NCBI GenBank assembly: GCA_017622215.1
Contig: JAGARO010000004.1
Location: forward strand, 186,001 to 250,000
DNA: 64,000 nucleotides
DNA from: Clostridia bacterium
GTDB taxonomy: Bacteria; Bacillota; Clostridia; Monoglobales; Monoglobaceae
Direction: 5' to 3'
In this document: positions 1-8,925 of the stretch, piece by piece
Position numbering within the stretch: the first letter of the stretch is position 1
How the letters are laid out: every line of letters begins with the position of its first letter
Made by a program: the position numbers and the translations under genes
The notes under the pieces: generated by a model
What the model was told of the DNA's origin: nothing
What the model saw: only the letters and a program-made list of their open reading frames with translations
Databases searched by the model: none

Positions 1-834
1 TCCGAATGTGTGGACAGGCTTTCAGAAATGTCAGAGAGTAATAGCGATGTAACAGGGGTTCCAACAGGTTTTGTTGATTTAGATAAGAGAACAGCGGGAC
101 TTCACGGCTCCGAGTTTGTGCTTATCGCAGCCCGTCCTGGTATCGGTAAAACAACCTTTGCCATAAATATCGCACAGAATGTTGCAATTGCAACAAAGCT
201 TCCTGTGGCAATCTTCAGCCTTGAAATGCCTGGGGTACAGCTTGCCAACAGAATGCTTGCCTCCGAAGCAATGGTAACAGGTGAAAAGCTTAAAAGAGGC
301 GACTTAAAAGACGCAGAATGGGAAAGAATAGGAAAGGCATTTGATGTTCTTTCTAAAACACAGATATATATTGATGACACATCTTCAATTAAGATGACAG
401 ATATAGCGGCACGTTGCAGAAGACTTAAGGCTGAAAAGGGACTTGGACTTATTGTTGTGGACTATATCCAGCTTATGCAGACCACAAATAAGGACAGACA
501 GCAGGGCATAAGTGAAATTTCAAGAATGCTTAAGATTCTTGCAAAGGATTTGGATGTTCCTGTAATTGCACTGTCCCAGCTCAACAGAGAAGTTGAAAAG
601 CAGTCCCGTGAACCAAGACTTAGCGATATAAGAGAATCTGGTTCTATCGAACAGGATGCAGATATGGTTATGATGCTTCACCGTGAGGATGCAAACGACC
701 CGAGCGTTGAGGAACCAAATAAAACAAAGTGTATCATAGCCAAGCACAGAAACGGTGAAACAGGCTCCTTGTTCCTTACATGGATAGGTGAATACTTTAA
801 ATTTTCAAATTGGAGTGGAAAGAGTGAAAATTAA
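1..834 (+). CDS. dnaB: Replicative DNA helicase DnaB, C-terminal part (cut by window edge)
   Basis: This is the RecA-like motor domain of the hexameric helicase that unwinds DNA at the replication fork. The reading frame is open from base 1 and continues upstream of the window, so only about 277 C-terminal codons are present. A Walker A motif (ARPGIGKTTFA) lies near bases 130-160 and a Walker B motif (LIVVDYIQLM) near 448-477. The LSQLNREVEKQ and SDIRESGSIEQDAD motifs typical of bacterial DnaB follow, and the end (KHRNGETGS) matches the family C-terminus. The stop overlaps the start of tilS by 11 bases, so the two are probably co-transcribed and translationally coupled. The N-terminal primase-binding domain is not visible. 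Confidence 0.97.
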   Translation, partial: SECVDRLSEMSESNSDVTGVPTGFVDLDKRTAGLHGSEFVLIAARPGIGKTTFAINIAQNVAIATKLPVAIFSLEMPGVQLANRMLASEAMVTGEKLKRGDLKDAEWERIGKAFDVLSKTQIYIDDTSSIKMTDIAARCRRLKAEKGLGLIVVDYIQLMQTTNKDRQQGISEISRMLKILAKDLDVPVIALSQLNREVEKQSREPRLSDIRESGSIEQDADMVMMLHREDANDPSVEEPNKTKCIIAKHRNGETGSLFLTWIGEYFKFSNWSGKSEN

Positions 835-2236
835 CTCAACCATACAGAGGGTAGCTGAAACAATAAAAAAATATAATATGATAGAAAAAGGAGATAAGGT
901 GCTTGTTGCAGTATCAGGCGGAGCAGACTCCGTGTGCCTTCTTCATATTTTGTATGTGCTGTCCGAAAATATGGGCTTTAAGGTGGGGGTGGCTCACCTT
1001 AATCATAAGATAAGAGGTGAGGAGGCAGACGCAGACGAAAGGTTTGTGGAAACCCTTGCCAAAAAGCTTAATATTGAATATTTTGTAAAACGGGTTGAGG
1101 TTGAAACTCTTGCAAGGAATAAGAATGTTACAGTGGAAGAAGCAGGCAGAATTGCGAGATATATGTTTTTCGACGAAATCCGACAGGAGAAAAAATATAA
1201 TAAAATTGCTACAGCCCATAACAGAAACGATATGGCCGAAACAATTTTAATGCGGATAATCCGCGGAACAGGCTCCGAGGGCTTTGCGGGAATAAAGTAT
1301 GCCCGTGAGGACGGAGTTGTGCGTCCTCTCCTTGATGTAAAGAGAAGTGAGATTGAGGAATACCTTGATGCAATCGGACTGGATTTTTGCACAGACAAAA
1401 CAAATTCCGATAATAACTATACAAGAAACAGGGTGAGAAATGAACTTATTCCAATGCTGGAAAAGGATTTCAACCCCAATATTATAGACACAATCGCGGG
1501 AATGGGAGAAACAGTTTCCTCTGACGGCGAATTTGTAAGAAAGTACGCAGAGCGTCTTTACGAGAGAATAAATAATCCTCTCCCAAAGGAAGAACCGGTT
1601 GTTCTCCATAAAGAAACAATGGAAATGCTTGAATATCCTATAAAGGCAAGACTTGTAAGAATTGCCTCGGAAAAAGCAATGGGTAAGGATTTTGCCCTTG
1701 AGAAGAAGCATACAGACGAAATTTTAAAACTTTTAGATAAGGAAACGGGAGCGGAAATTCACCTTCCGAAAGGACTTATTGTATCGGTAAAATATGGCTG
1801 GCTGGAGTTCAGGGACGAGAAAAACCGCAAGGAAGTAAAGGAATTTTTTGCAAATGAATATTCCTGCGAGGCAGAGAAAGACAGCAGGTATTATATTGAG
1901 CCTCTTGATTTGGAAATTGAAATCACAGAGGAAGATTATGAGAGTTACACCCCGAAGGAGGGCGAAATTCTTATTGATAAAGAGAAAATTAATGAAAAAT
2001 TATATATAAGAAACCGACGCAGAGGCGACAAAATGGCGGTTTTTAAAGACGGCAGAGAAAAAAAGGTCAAGAGTATATTTATAGATATGAAAATTGACCG
2101 TGAAGAGAGGGAGAGAATTCCTCTTATTGCAACACAGGGCGAAGTGGTTGCAATCTGCGGACTTCGTGTGTCGGAAAAATATAAGGCTGATAAAAGCACA
2201 AAGAGGGTTTGGGTGATAAGAATTGGAAAACAGTGA
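824..2236 (+). CDS. tilS: tRNA(Ile)-lysidine synthase TilS
   Basis: TilS converts cytidine 34 of the tRNA(Ile) CAU anticodon to lysidine using ATP and lysine, which changes both charging and decoding. The PP-loop motif SGGADS sits at residues 31-36, followed by the HLNHKIRGEEAD segment. The C-terminal substrate-binding domain is present, with the RRRGDK motif near residue 390. I chose the GTG at 824 because GGAG at 812-815 is well spaced to it and the protein then begins just before the usual N-terminal helix. An earlier GTG at 788 would overlap dnaB by 47 bases and lacks a ribosome binding site. With 470 residues it is a normal full-length TilS, placed before hpt as in many Firmicutes. Confidence 0.95.
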   Translation: MKINSTIQRVAETIKKYNMIEKGDKVLVAVSGGADSVCLLHILYVLSENMGFKVGVAHLNHKIRGEEADADERFVETLAKKLNIEYFVKRVEVETLARNKNVTVEEAGRIARYMFFDEIRQEKKYNKIATAHNRNDMAETILMRIIRGTGSEGFAGIKYAREDGVVRPLLDVKRSEIEEYLDAIGLDFCTDKTNSDNNYTRNRVRNELIPMLEKDFNPNIIDTIAGMGETVSSDGEFVRKYAERLYERINNPLPKEEPVVLHKETMEMLEYPIKARLVRIASEKAMGKDFALEKKHTDEILKLLDKETGAEIHLPKGLIVSVKYGWLEFRDEKNRKEVKEFFANEYSCEAEKDSRYYIEPLDLEIEITEEDYESYTPKEGEILIDKEKINEKLYIRNRRRGDKMAVFKDGREKKVKSIFIDMKIDREERERIPLIATQGEVVAICGLRVSEKYKADKSTKRVWVIRIGKQ

Positions 2237-2750
2237 GAAAATTAATGTTCTGATTTCCGAGGAGGAAATCGAAAAAAGAATAAAAGAACTGGCTGAGGAG
2301 ATAAATAATGATTTCCGTGGAGAGAAGGTTATAATTATAGGTGTTCTTAAAGGTTCCTTTATGTTTTTAAGTGATTTGGTGAAGAAGATAAATCTTGATA
2401 CAGAAATTTATTTCATTGAAGTATCAAGCTACGGTGATGGAACAACCACATCAGGAGTAGTCCAGATGAAAAAGGATATTGACAGGGATATAAAGGATGA
2501 GAATGTTATTATTGTGGAGGATATTATTGATACAGGAATAACCATGAGCAAGGTAATGGAAATAATAAAATTCCGCGGAGCAAAAACAGTCCGCCTTGCA
2601 TCCTGCTCAAGTAAGCCTGCAAGAAGAAGAGTCGAGGTAGATATCGACTATTTAGGTTTTGAAGTTGAAGATAAGTTTATAGTAGGCTACGGTCTTGACT
2701 GTGCCCAGAAATACAGAAATTTACCATACATAGGTGTAGTTGAAGAATAG
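2223..2750 (+). CDS. hpt: Hypoxanthine (guanine) phosphoribosyltransferase
   Basis: This purine salvage enzyme transfers phosphoribose from PRPP to hypoxanthine or guanine, giving IMP or GMP. The PRPP-binding signature VIIVEDIIDTGITM is at residues 95-108, the LKGSFMF loop is at 42-48, and the C-terminal VGYGLDCAQKYRNLPYIG segment is characteristic. The length of 175 residues is normal. The start is a TTG at 2223 that overlaps the end of tilS by 14 bases, so translation is probably coupled to tilS. In many Firmicutes tilS-hpt is followed by ftsH; here gltX follows instead. Confidence 0.96.
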   Translation: MENSEKINVLISEEEIEKRIKELAEEINNDFRGEKVIIIGVLKGSFMFLSDLVKKINLDTEIYFIEVSSYGDGTTTSGVVQMKKDIDRDIKDENVIIVEDIIDTGITMSKVMEIIKFRGAKTVRLASCSSKPARRRVEVDIDYLGFEVEDKFIVGYGLDCAQKYRNLPYIGVVEE

Positions 2751-2762
2751 GAGACAGAGAAA

Positions 2763-4229
2763 ATGGAAAAAGAAGTAAGAACCAGATTTGCACCAAGCCC
2801 AACAGGTTATATGCACATCGGAAATTTAAGAACAGCCCTTTACGCATATCTTATTGCAAAGGTTAATAACGGTAAGTTTATTTTAAGAATTGAAGATACT
2901 GACCAGGAAAGATATGTTGAGGGTGCAGTAGATTTAATTTACAGAACAATGAAAGAAACAGGCCTCGTTCACGACGAAGGTCCGGATATCGGCGGAGATT
3001 ACGGTCCATATATCCAGAGCGACAGAAGAAATATCTATAAGGAATATGCAGAAAAGCTTGTTGAACTTGGCGGAGCATATTACTGTTTCTGTGATAAGGA
3101 AAGACTTGAAGACTTAAGAAAGAGACAGGAAGAAGCAAAGGTTCCTACAAAGTACGACGGACACTGTATGAAGCTTACAAAGGAAGAAATTGAAGAAAAG
3201 CTTAAGGCAGGCGTACCTTATGTTATAAGACAGAAAATGCCACATAGAGGAAAGACAACTTTCCACGACGAAATCTTCGGTGATATTTCAGTTGAAAACG
3301 CAATCCTTGACGATAATGTACTTTTAAAGGCTGACGGACTTCCAACTTATAACTTTGCAAACGTAATTGATGACCATCTTATGGAAATTACACATATTAT
3401 AAGAGGTTCAGAGTATCTGTCATCAACACCAAAGTATAACCTTCTTTATAAGTCATTCGGCTGGGATATTCCAAAGTATATCCATGTATCACCTGTTATG
3501 AAGGACGAACATAATAAGCTTTCAAAGAGAAACGGCGACGCATCTTACGAAGATTTAATTAAAAAGGGTTACCTTAAGGATGCAGTAATGAACTATATTG
3601 CCCTTCTCGGCTGGTCCCCTGGCACAGAACAGGAAAAGTTTACAATGGAGGAGCTTATTAAGGCGTTCGGTACTAAGGGAATAAGTAAGTCTCCTGCAAT
3701 TTTTGACGAAAAGAAGCTTATGTGGCTTAACGCAGAATATATCCGTGAACTTGACCCTGAAAAGTTTCACGAAATGGCGCTCCCATACTATGAGGGCGTA
3801 ATTACAAACCCTGATATTGACTTAAAGGAAGTTTCAAAGCTTTTACAGGTAAGATGTGAAAGACTTGACGGAATTCCTGAACAGATTGACTTCTTTGACA
3901 ATCTTCCTGAATATGATAATGAACTTTATACTCATAAGAAGATGAAGACAGACGCCGAAAATTCTTTAGAGGCTCTTAATATGTCATATCCTGTGCTTAA
4001 GGGAATTGAAGAGTGGACAGAGGAAAATATCCACGATAGTTTAATTAAGCTTGCAGAGGATAATGAACTTAAGAACGGAAGAATTATGTGGCCTGTACGA
4101 GTTGCAATTTCAGGTAAAGCATTCACCCCTGGCGGATGTGTTGAACTTGCATATATTTTAGGTAAAGAAGAAACCTTAAAGAGAATGAATAAGGGTATTA
4201 AACAGCTTGGCGGACAGGAGTTAGACTAA
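2763..4229 (+). CDS. gltX: Glutamate--tRNA ligase (class I)
   Basis: This enzyme charges tRNA(Glu) with glutamate, and possibly tRNA(Gln) as well if the organism uses the transamidation route. The HIGH-type motif (HIGN) is at residues 18-21 after FAPSPTGYM, and the KMSKS-type motif appears as KLSKRNGD near residue 253. An anticodon-binding C-terminal domain follows. The 488-residue length is normal for the family. A ribosome binding site AGGAG lies at 2750-2754. The stop and the next start share bases (TAATG at 4227-4231), so gltX and trpS are a coupled pair. No T-box leader fits in the 12-base gap upstream. Confidence 0.97.
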   Translation: MEKEVRTRFAPSPTGYMHIGNLRTALYAYLIAKVNNGKFILRIEDTDQERYVEGAVDLIYRTMKETGLVHDEGPDIGGDYGPYIQSDRRNIYKEYAEKLVELGGAYYCFCDKERLEDLRKRQEEAKVPTKYDGHCMKLTKEEIEEKLKAGVPYVIRQKMPHRGKTTFHDEIFGDISVENAILDDNVLLKADGLPTYNFANVIDDHLMEITHIIRGSEYLSSTPKYNLLYKSFGWDIPKYIHVSPVMKDEHNKLSKRNGDASYEDLIKKGYLKDAVMNYIALLGWSPGTEQEKFTMEELIKAFGTKGISKSPAIFDEKKLMWLNAEYIRELDPEKFHEMALPYYEGVITNPDIDLKEVSKLLQVRCERLDGIPEQIDFFDNLPEYDNELYTHKKMKTDAENSLEALNMSYPVLKGIEEWTEENIHDSLIKLAEDNELKNGRIMWPVRVAISGKAFTPGGCVELAYILGKEETLKRMNKGIKQLGGQELD

Positions 4230-5236
4230 TGGAAAACGAAAGAAAAAAGAGAATTTTAAGCGGAATACAGCCAACAGGTACACCAACTCTCGGTAACTAT
4301 GTAGGCGCCCTTAAAAATTGGGTGGATTTGCAGAAAGAAGATAAATACGAATGTTTTTATATGATAGCTGACCTCCACTCTATAACAGTTAAACAGGACC
4401 CAAAGGTTTTAAGAAAGAATAGCCTTGACCTTCTTGCTCTGCTCTTGGCGGCAGGACTTGACGGTGAAAAAGAGCCTATTTTCTTCCAGTCTCACGTGCC
4501 ACAGCACTCACAGCTCGGCTGGGTCCTTGATTGCTATACCTATATGGGAGAGCTTTCAAGAATGACACAGTTTAAGGATAAGTCTGCAAAGCATGCTGAA
4601 AATATTAACGCAGGTTTATTTACATATCCTGCTTTGATGGCTGCAGATATTCTCTTGTATCAGGCAGATATGGTTCCTGTGGGTAAGGACCAGAAACAGC
4701 ACCTTGAAATTACAAGAGATTTAGCGAAGAGATTTAATGGAACATATTCTGATACATTCGTGGTTCCTGAACCATATATCCCAAAAGTAGGGGCAAATAT
4801 TATGAGCCTTCAGGACCCGATGCATAAGATGTCAAAGTCTGATACAAACGAAAATGCCTATATTTCAGTTTTAGATGACCCTGACAGAATTATGAAGAAG
4901 ATTAAGAGAGCTGTAACAGACTCCGAAGCCTGCGTAAAACGTGGCGAGGGTAAGGAAGCAGTTGAAAACCTTATGACAATTTATTCTGTTGCAACAGGTA
5001 AAACAATGGAAGAAATTGAAAAGGAATTTGACGGACAGGGCTATGGCGTGTTTAAGGAAAAGGTTGGAGAGGCAGTTGTAGAAATGCTTAGACCGATTCA
5101 GGAAAACTATAACGAGATAATGAAAAATAAGGATTATTTAGAGAAGATATACAGAGACGGAGCCGAAAGAGCAAGATATGTTGCTAACAAAACGGTTTCC
5201 AAGGTGTATAGAAAGGTTGGATTTATTCAGCCGTAA
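4229..5236 (+). CDS. trpS: Tryptophan--tRNA ligase (class I)
   Basis: This enzyme charges tRNA(Trp). The N-terminal GIQPTGTPTLGNYVGALK segment at residues 12-29 carries the HIGH-equivalent TLGN, and the KMSKSD motif is near residues 200-206. The protein has the 335 residues expected of bacterial TrpRS. It overlaps the gltX stop by one base, so the two synthetases are translationally coupled. Tryptophanyl-tRNA synthetase genes in Firmicutes are often under T-box control, but no space for a T-box exists here, so expression must follow the upstream operon. Confidence 0.97.
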   Translation: MENERKKRILSGIQPTGTPTLGNYVGALKNWVDLQKEDKYECFYMIADLHSITVKQDPKVLRKNSLDLLALLLAAGLDGEKEPIFFQSHVPQHSQLGWVLDCYTYMGELSRMTQFKDKSAKHAENINAGLFTYPALMAADILLYQADMVPVGKDQKQHLEITRDLAKRFNGTYSDTFVVPEPYIPKVGANIMSLQDPMHKMSKSDTNENAYISVLDDPDRIMKKIKRAVTDSEACVKRGEGKEAVENLMTIYSVATGKTMEEIEKEFDGQGYGVFKEKVGEAVVEMLRPIQENYNEIMKNKDYLEKIYRDGAERARYVANKTVSKVYRKVGFIQP

Positions 5237-5261
5237 GACGGAACATAGGAGGTAAGGCAAG

Positions 5262-6326
5262 ATGTTTACAGGCAACATATTATATGTGATTATGGCGCTC
5301 ATTGTGGCATTTCTTCTGTCTTTTTCTGCAACCCCTGCGGTAATATCCCTTGCAAAGAAGATTGGAGCAGTGGACGAGCCAAAGGATGAAAGAAGAGTAC
5401 ATAAAAAGGCAATGCCTTTAATTGGCGGACTTGCAATTTTCTACGGTTTTATAATAAGCGTGCTGTGTTTTGCGGTAATCGACGAACAGATTATGGGACT
5501 TTTGATTGGCTCGGTAATTATCGTAACAGCAGGTGTAATTGACGACATGAAGGATATGCCAGCCAAGATAAAATTGCTTTTCCAGCTTATTGCCGCTTCA
5601 GTAGTAATTTTCTTTGGGGTAGATATAAATCATATTGCGAATCCCTTTTATAAATTTTTCGGCCCTGCATATATTCCACTTGGTTACTGGTCAATCCCTG
5701 TAACCCTTGTGTGGATAGTGGGCGTTACAAACGCAGTAAACTTAATTGACGGGCTTGACGGCCTTGCGGTGGGAGTATCCTCTATTGCATCGGTATCCCT
5801 GCTTGCTTTAACAGTCCTTACTGATAACTTAAATGTTGCAATAATTATGGCAGCGCTGGCGGGCGCAGGTTTTGGCTTTTTGCCATATAACTTTAACCCT
5901 GCAAAGATATTTATGGGCGACACAGGCTCAATGTTTTTAGGCTTTATACTGGCGTCAGTTTCAATTATGGGCCTTACAAAAATGTACGCCATAATTTCTT
6001 TTGCAATCCCGATATTGATTTTGGGACTGCCGATTTTCGACACAGTCTTTGCAATTTTAAGACGAGTTGCAAAGGGCAAGCCGATTATGTCCCCTGACAG
6101 AGGCCATCTGCACCATAGACTGCTGGACGCAGGCTTCTCCCAGAGACAGGCTGTTGCAATCCTTTATACACTGACAGCAATTCTGTGTATGACAGCCTTA
6201 GTTGTAAGTATGAAAGATATAGCCCGCGCAGTACTTTTGGTAGGCTCAGTAATCGGAATAGTAGTTTTAACCCTGGCTGTTCTAGACAGAGGGGAAAAAG
6301 GAGATAAGAACGATGACAAAAATTAA
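5262..6326 (+). CDS. Undecaprenyl-phosphate N-acetylglucosaminyl 1-phosphate transferase (TagO/WecA/MraY family)
   Basis: This polytopic membrane enzyme moves GlcNAc-1-phosphate from UDP-GlcNAc onto undecaprenyl phosphate, the first step of wall teichoic acid or similar glycopolymer synthesis. The family signatures are clear: the DDMKDM cation-binding motif near residue 95, NLIDGLDGLA near 160, MGDTGSMFLGF near 217, and the HLHHRLLDAGFSQRQAV loop near 281 that separates WecA/TagO from MraY. About ten hydrophobic segments are visible. A strong AGGAGG site precedes the ATG. The 3' end overlaps wecB by 14 bases. The adjacent UDP-GlcNAc epimerase supports a role in the GlcNAc-ManNAc linkage unit, and the substrate assignment is by family. 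Confidence 0.93.
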   Translation: MFTGNILYVIMALIVAFLLSFSATPAVISLAKKIGAVDEPKDERRVHKKAMPLIGGLAIFYGFIISVLCFAVIDEQIMGLLIGSVIIVTAGVIDDMKDMPAKIKLLFQLIAASVVIFFGVDINHIANPFYKFFGPAYIPLGYWSIPVTLVWIVGVTNAVNLIDGLDGLAVGVSSIASVSLLALTVLTDNLNVAIIMAALAGAGFGFLPYNFNPAKIFMGDTGSMFLGFILASVSIMGLTKMYAIISFAIPILILGLPIFDTVFAILRRVAKGKPIMSPDRGHLHHRLLDAGFSQRQAVAILYTLTAILCMTALVVSMKDIARAVLLVGSVIGIVVLTLAVLDRGEKGDKNDDKN

Positions 6327-7431
6327 GGTAATGACAATATTCGGAACAAGACCTGAGGCTATTAAAATGGCTCCACTTGTTAAAGAACTTGAAAAAAGAG
6401 ATGAAATAGAGTCAATCGTCTGCGTTACAGCCCAGCACAGACAGATGCTTGACCAGGTACTTGAAATTTTTGATATTAAGCCTGACTATGACTTAAATAT
6501 TATGAAGGACAGACAGACTCTCGTTGGAATAACAGCAAGAGCGATTGAGGGACTTGACGGAGTAATGAAAGAAGCAAAGCCTGATATAGTTTTAGTTCAC
6601 GGCGATACTTCAACAACCTTCTGCGGCAGCCTTGCAGCTTTCTATAACCAGATTAAGATAGGTCATGTTGAGGCAGGTCTGAGAACTTATGATAAATATT
6701 CCCCATTCCCTGAGGAGATGAACAGAAAGCTCACAGGTGCAATGACAGATATGCACTTCTCTCCGACAATAAGGAATAAGGAAAATCTTCTCCGTGAGAA
6801 TGTCAAGGAAGAGGATATTTATATCACAGGCAACACAGTAATCGACGCACTTAACACAACAGTTAAGGATAATTATGAGTTTAAGGATGAAGTTCTAAGA
6901 GATATGCCATGGGACACAAAAAAGGTTGTAGTTATGACAGCCCACCGCCGTGAAAACCTTGGCGAACCACTTAAGAATATTTGCACAGCAGTCCGTGAAC
7001 TTGTTGAAAAGTACGAGGAAATTGAGGTTGTATATCCTGTACATATGAACCCTGCTGTAAGGGAAGTTGCTTACGAAATATTAGGAGGCCACGACAGAAT
7101 AAAGCTTATTGAACCGGTATCAGCGGAGGAACTTCATAATGCAATGAAGAGAGGCTATATGGTTATGACAGACTCAGGCGGACTTCAGGAAGAAGCGCCG
7201 TCTCTGGGTAAGCCTGTTCTCGTTTTAAGAAATGAAACTGAAAGACCTGAAGCAGTTGAAGCAGGCACAGTTAAAATTGCAGGCGTTGAAAGGCAGGTAA
7301 TCTTTAATATGGCTGAAGAGCTTATCACAAATAAGGAAGAATACGAAAAGATGGCAAGAGCTATAAACCCTTATGGCGACGGCCACGCATCAGAACGAAT
7401 TGTTGATGCCATCATCGAAAGATTAGGATAA
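6313..7431 (+). CDS. wecB: UDP-N-acetylglucosamine 2-epimerase (non-hydrolysing)
   Basis: WecB interconverts UDP-GlcNAc and UDP-ManNAc; in Firmicutes this supplies ManNAc for the teichoic acid linkage unit. Family motifs are intact: GTRPEAIKMAPL at residues 10-21, HGDTSTTF, HVEAGLRTYDKYSPFPEE, HRRENLG, and the UDP-binding DSGGLQEEAPSLGKPVLVLR near the C-terminus. The length of 372 residues is standard. The start lies inside the 3' end of the TagO/WecA-like gene, so the two are coupled. Downstream are a partial copy of a repeated element and a bidirectional terminator. Confidence 0.96.
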   Translation: MTKIKVMTIFGTRPEAIKMAPLVKELEKRDEIESIVCVTAQHRQMLDQVLEIFDIKPDYDLNIMKDRQTLVGITARAIEGLDGVMKEAKPDIVLVHGDTSTTFCGSLAAFYNQIKIGHVEAGLRTYDKYSPFPEEMNRKLTGAMTDMHFSPTIRNKENLLRENVKEEDIYITGNTVIDALNTTVKDNYEFKDEVLRDMPWDTKKVVVMTAHRRENLGEPLKNICTAVRELVEKYEEIEVVYPVHMNPAVREVAYEILGGHDRIKLIEPVSAEELHNAMKRGYMVMTDSGGLQEEAPSLGKPVLVLRNETERPEAVEAGTVKIAGVERQVIFNMAEELITNKEEYEKMARAINPYGDGHASERIVDAIIERLG

Positions 7432-7436
7432 CATTG

Positions 7437-7480
7437 GGGATCTACCCGTAGGGATAAGCCAACTTGAAACTTTGCATTTA
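7437..7480 (+). repeat. Partial copy of the intergenic inverted-repeat element
   Basis: This stretch begins 5 bases after the wecB stop. Bases 7449-7480 are identical over 32 bases to 25980-26011, and the preceding end matches the left terminal repeat of the fuller element at 25968 (22 of 26 bases over 7437-7462). The right-hand inverted arm is not found here, so this looks like a left-end fragment. Confidence 0.85.
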
Positions 7481-7530
7481 ACGATATCACCGCCGCAAAC
7501 CTTTCAGAAAAATTACCAAAATTTACCAAA

Positions 7531-7558
7531 AAAGGACTACAAATTTGTAGTCCTTTTT
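7531..7558. terminator. Bidirectional intrinsic terminator between wecB and ylbJ
   Basis: A perfect 13-bp palindromic stem (AAAGGACTACAAA with its complement, 7531-7556) is flanked by a T-run on the right and an A-run on the left, so it can stop transcription from both convergent genes. The last codons and stop of ylbJ lie within it. Confidence 0.9.
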
Positions 7559-8583
7559 CTTATGAATTTAACCCCGCAGGCAATAACAAACCCTATAAAA
7601 ACCACTCTCGAAAAGACCGACGGCTGAAAAGAAATTTCCCCAAGGGGAGAGAACACAGCCTCACTGACGGAAAACACTGACAGGAGAATTTTTGTTATAT
7701 AAAATGAAAGAACAGCCTGAAGAATTTTTCCGCCAATGTAGGTAAGAGGAGAAAGCCCTGCAGGAGATATAATTGATAAAACTTGAAATAAAACCGAAAG
7801 CCCCGAAAGTCCCAAAAAGAAAGAAATAAGGGGCAATTTGTATGGCGTGGAAAGGGTTGAAAGCTCCCGAATTCCTCCTACAATTTCTAAAAATGAGTGT
7901 ATGTAGGCACGCTGTGGGACAGAGGGCAGTGCCTGTGCAATAACAGAAAAAAGGATAACAAACCCTGAAATTTTAAGTACAGTTTCCACCGCCTCTGTAA
8001 CAGATTCCCCAATAATTGAGCTGAAACGGCAAACCTTAAAAGCTGTGGGAGAGGTCTGTAAATAGGAAGATTCTCCGTAATTGTAAAACCTGAAAAGCAG
8101 TCCGACGAGTAAAGCGGACAGAAAATGGGACAAATAAAGAATATGTCCCATTTTTTCATTTCCTAAAAGGGAAACCCCGATAACCCCGAGGATGAAAAGA
8201 GGCCCTGAGTTGTTGCAAAAGGCTAAAAGACGAAGACATTCCGTTTTTGAAATCAGTCCCGACTTGTAAAAGTCCACAGCGCTCTTTGCCCCCACGGGAT
8301 AACCGCTTATAATTCCTAAAAGGAACACGGTTGCTCCTCTGCCGTTTATGTTAAAAAGTGGCTTCATAATTGGGGTAAAAAGACGCCCAAGGGAAATTGC
8401 AAGACCGCTTGAAATGAATAATCCTGAACACACAAGAAAGGGAAAAAGCGAGGGGATAACAGTTTCGATACATAGCCGTAAAGCAAGAGACCCTGCCTGA
8501 ACACAGTCCCGTGGGAATAATATAAGATATACCATAAGGGATAAAACAGATAAATAAGAAAAGTATTTTAATATTTTTTTCAT
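7537..8583 (-). CDS. ylbJ: Sporulation integral membrane protein YlbJ
   Basis: YlbJ is a multi-pass membrane protein of the nucleoside-recognition (Gate) family; in Bacillus subtilis it is made in the mother cell under sigma-E and is needed for heat-resistant spores. The protein has 348 residues with about eight hydrophobic segments. It carries the family-typical stretches PSLFPFLVCSG, GIISGYPVGAKS and CNNSGPLFILG (residues about 45-130). Its transport substrate, if any, is unknown. It is transcribed divergently from yqfC, another sporulation gene, and the 72-base gap between them must hold both promoters. The C-terminal codons double as part of the terminator. Confidence 0.9.
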   Translation of the reverse strand: MKKILKYFSYLSVLSLMVYLILFPRDCVQAGSLALRLCIETVIPSLFPFLVCSGLFISSGLAISLGRLFTPIMKPLFNINGRGATVFLLGIISGYPVGAKSAVDFYKSGLISKTECLRLLAFCNNSGPLFILGVIGVSLLGNEKMGHILYLSHFLSALLVGLLFRFYNYGESSYLQTSPTAFKVCRFSSIIGESVTEAVETVLKISGFVILFSVIAQALPSVPQRAYIHSFLEIVGGIRELSTLSTPYKLPLISFFLGLSGLSVLFQVLSIISPAGLSPLTYIGGKILQAVLSFYITKILLSVFSVSEAVFSPLGEISFQPSVFSRVVFIGFVIACGVKFIRKRTTNL

Positions 8584-8602
8584 ATAATCACCGCTATATT
8601 AT

Positions 8603-8632
8603 ATTCATTTATAAAGAGTTCTTGCATAAAAT
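8603..8632 (+). promoter_or_regulatory. Possible sigma-E promoter for yqfC-yqfD
   Basis: CATAAAAT at 8625-8632 differs by one base from the sigma-E -10 consensus CATACAAT, and it lies 14 bases before the yqfC ribosome binding site. The -35 region is poor (an ATT at 8603-8605). In Bacillus subtilis yqfCD belongs to the sigma-E regulon, which makes the reading plausible but unproven. Confidence 0.3.
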
Positions 8633-8655
8633 TATGTAAATGGACGGTGAGGAAA

Positions 8656-8925
8656 ATGATTAAAAATAAAATGGCAAATATAATAAGCGGAGCAGAGGAA
8701 ATAATTCTTGATACCTTTAAAATAACAACAATCGGAAATGAAAGGATAAATGTAAGGAATTATAAGCTGATAGAGGAATATACAGACAGCCTTATAACTC
8801 TTGCGGTAAAAAACGGAAACCTGAGGATTTACGGAAAGGAACTTGAAATAAAAAACATATCCGACAGCGAGCTGAATATTGAGGGGAGAATGGATGAAAT
8901 AAAGTTTACAGGTGGTGGAAAATGA
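8656..8925 (+). CDS. yqfC: Sporulation protein YqfC (YabP/YqfC family)
   Basis: This is a small protein of 89 residues in the YabP/YqfC family, expressed in the mother cell during sporulation in Bacillus; its molecular role is not settled. The call rests on length, on the ISGAEEIILDTFKITTIGN start and the YTDSLITLAVKNGNLRIYG core, and on its position directly before yqfD. The ATG at 8656 follows a GGTGAG site at 8646-8651; a GTG at 8647 lies inside that site and is unlikely. The stop overlaps the yqfD start (ATGA). Confidence 0.85.
   Translation: MIKNKMANIISGAEEIILDTFKITTIGNERINVRNYKLIEEYTDSLITLAVKNGNLRIYGKELEIKNISDSELNIEGRMDEIKFTGGGK

Noticed and set aside
2751-5261. T-box leaders for gltX and trpS
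   Set aside because: The gaps before both genes are too short (12 bases and none), and no specifier stem or T-box sequence is present.
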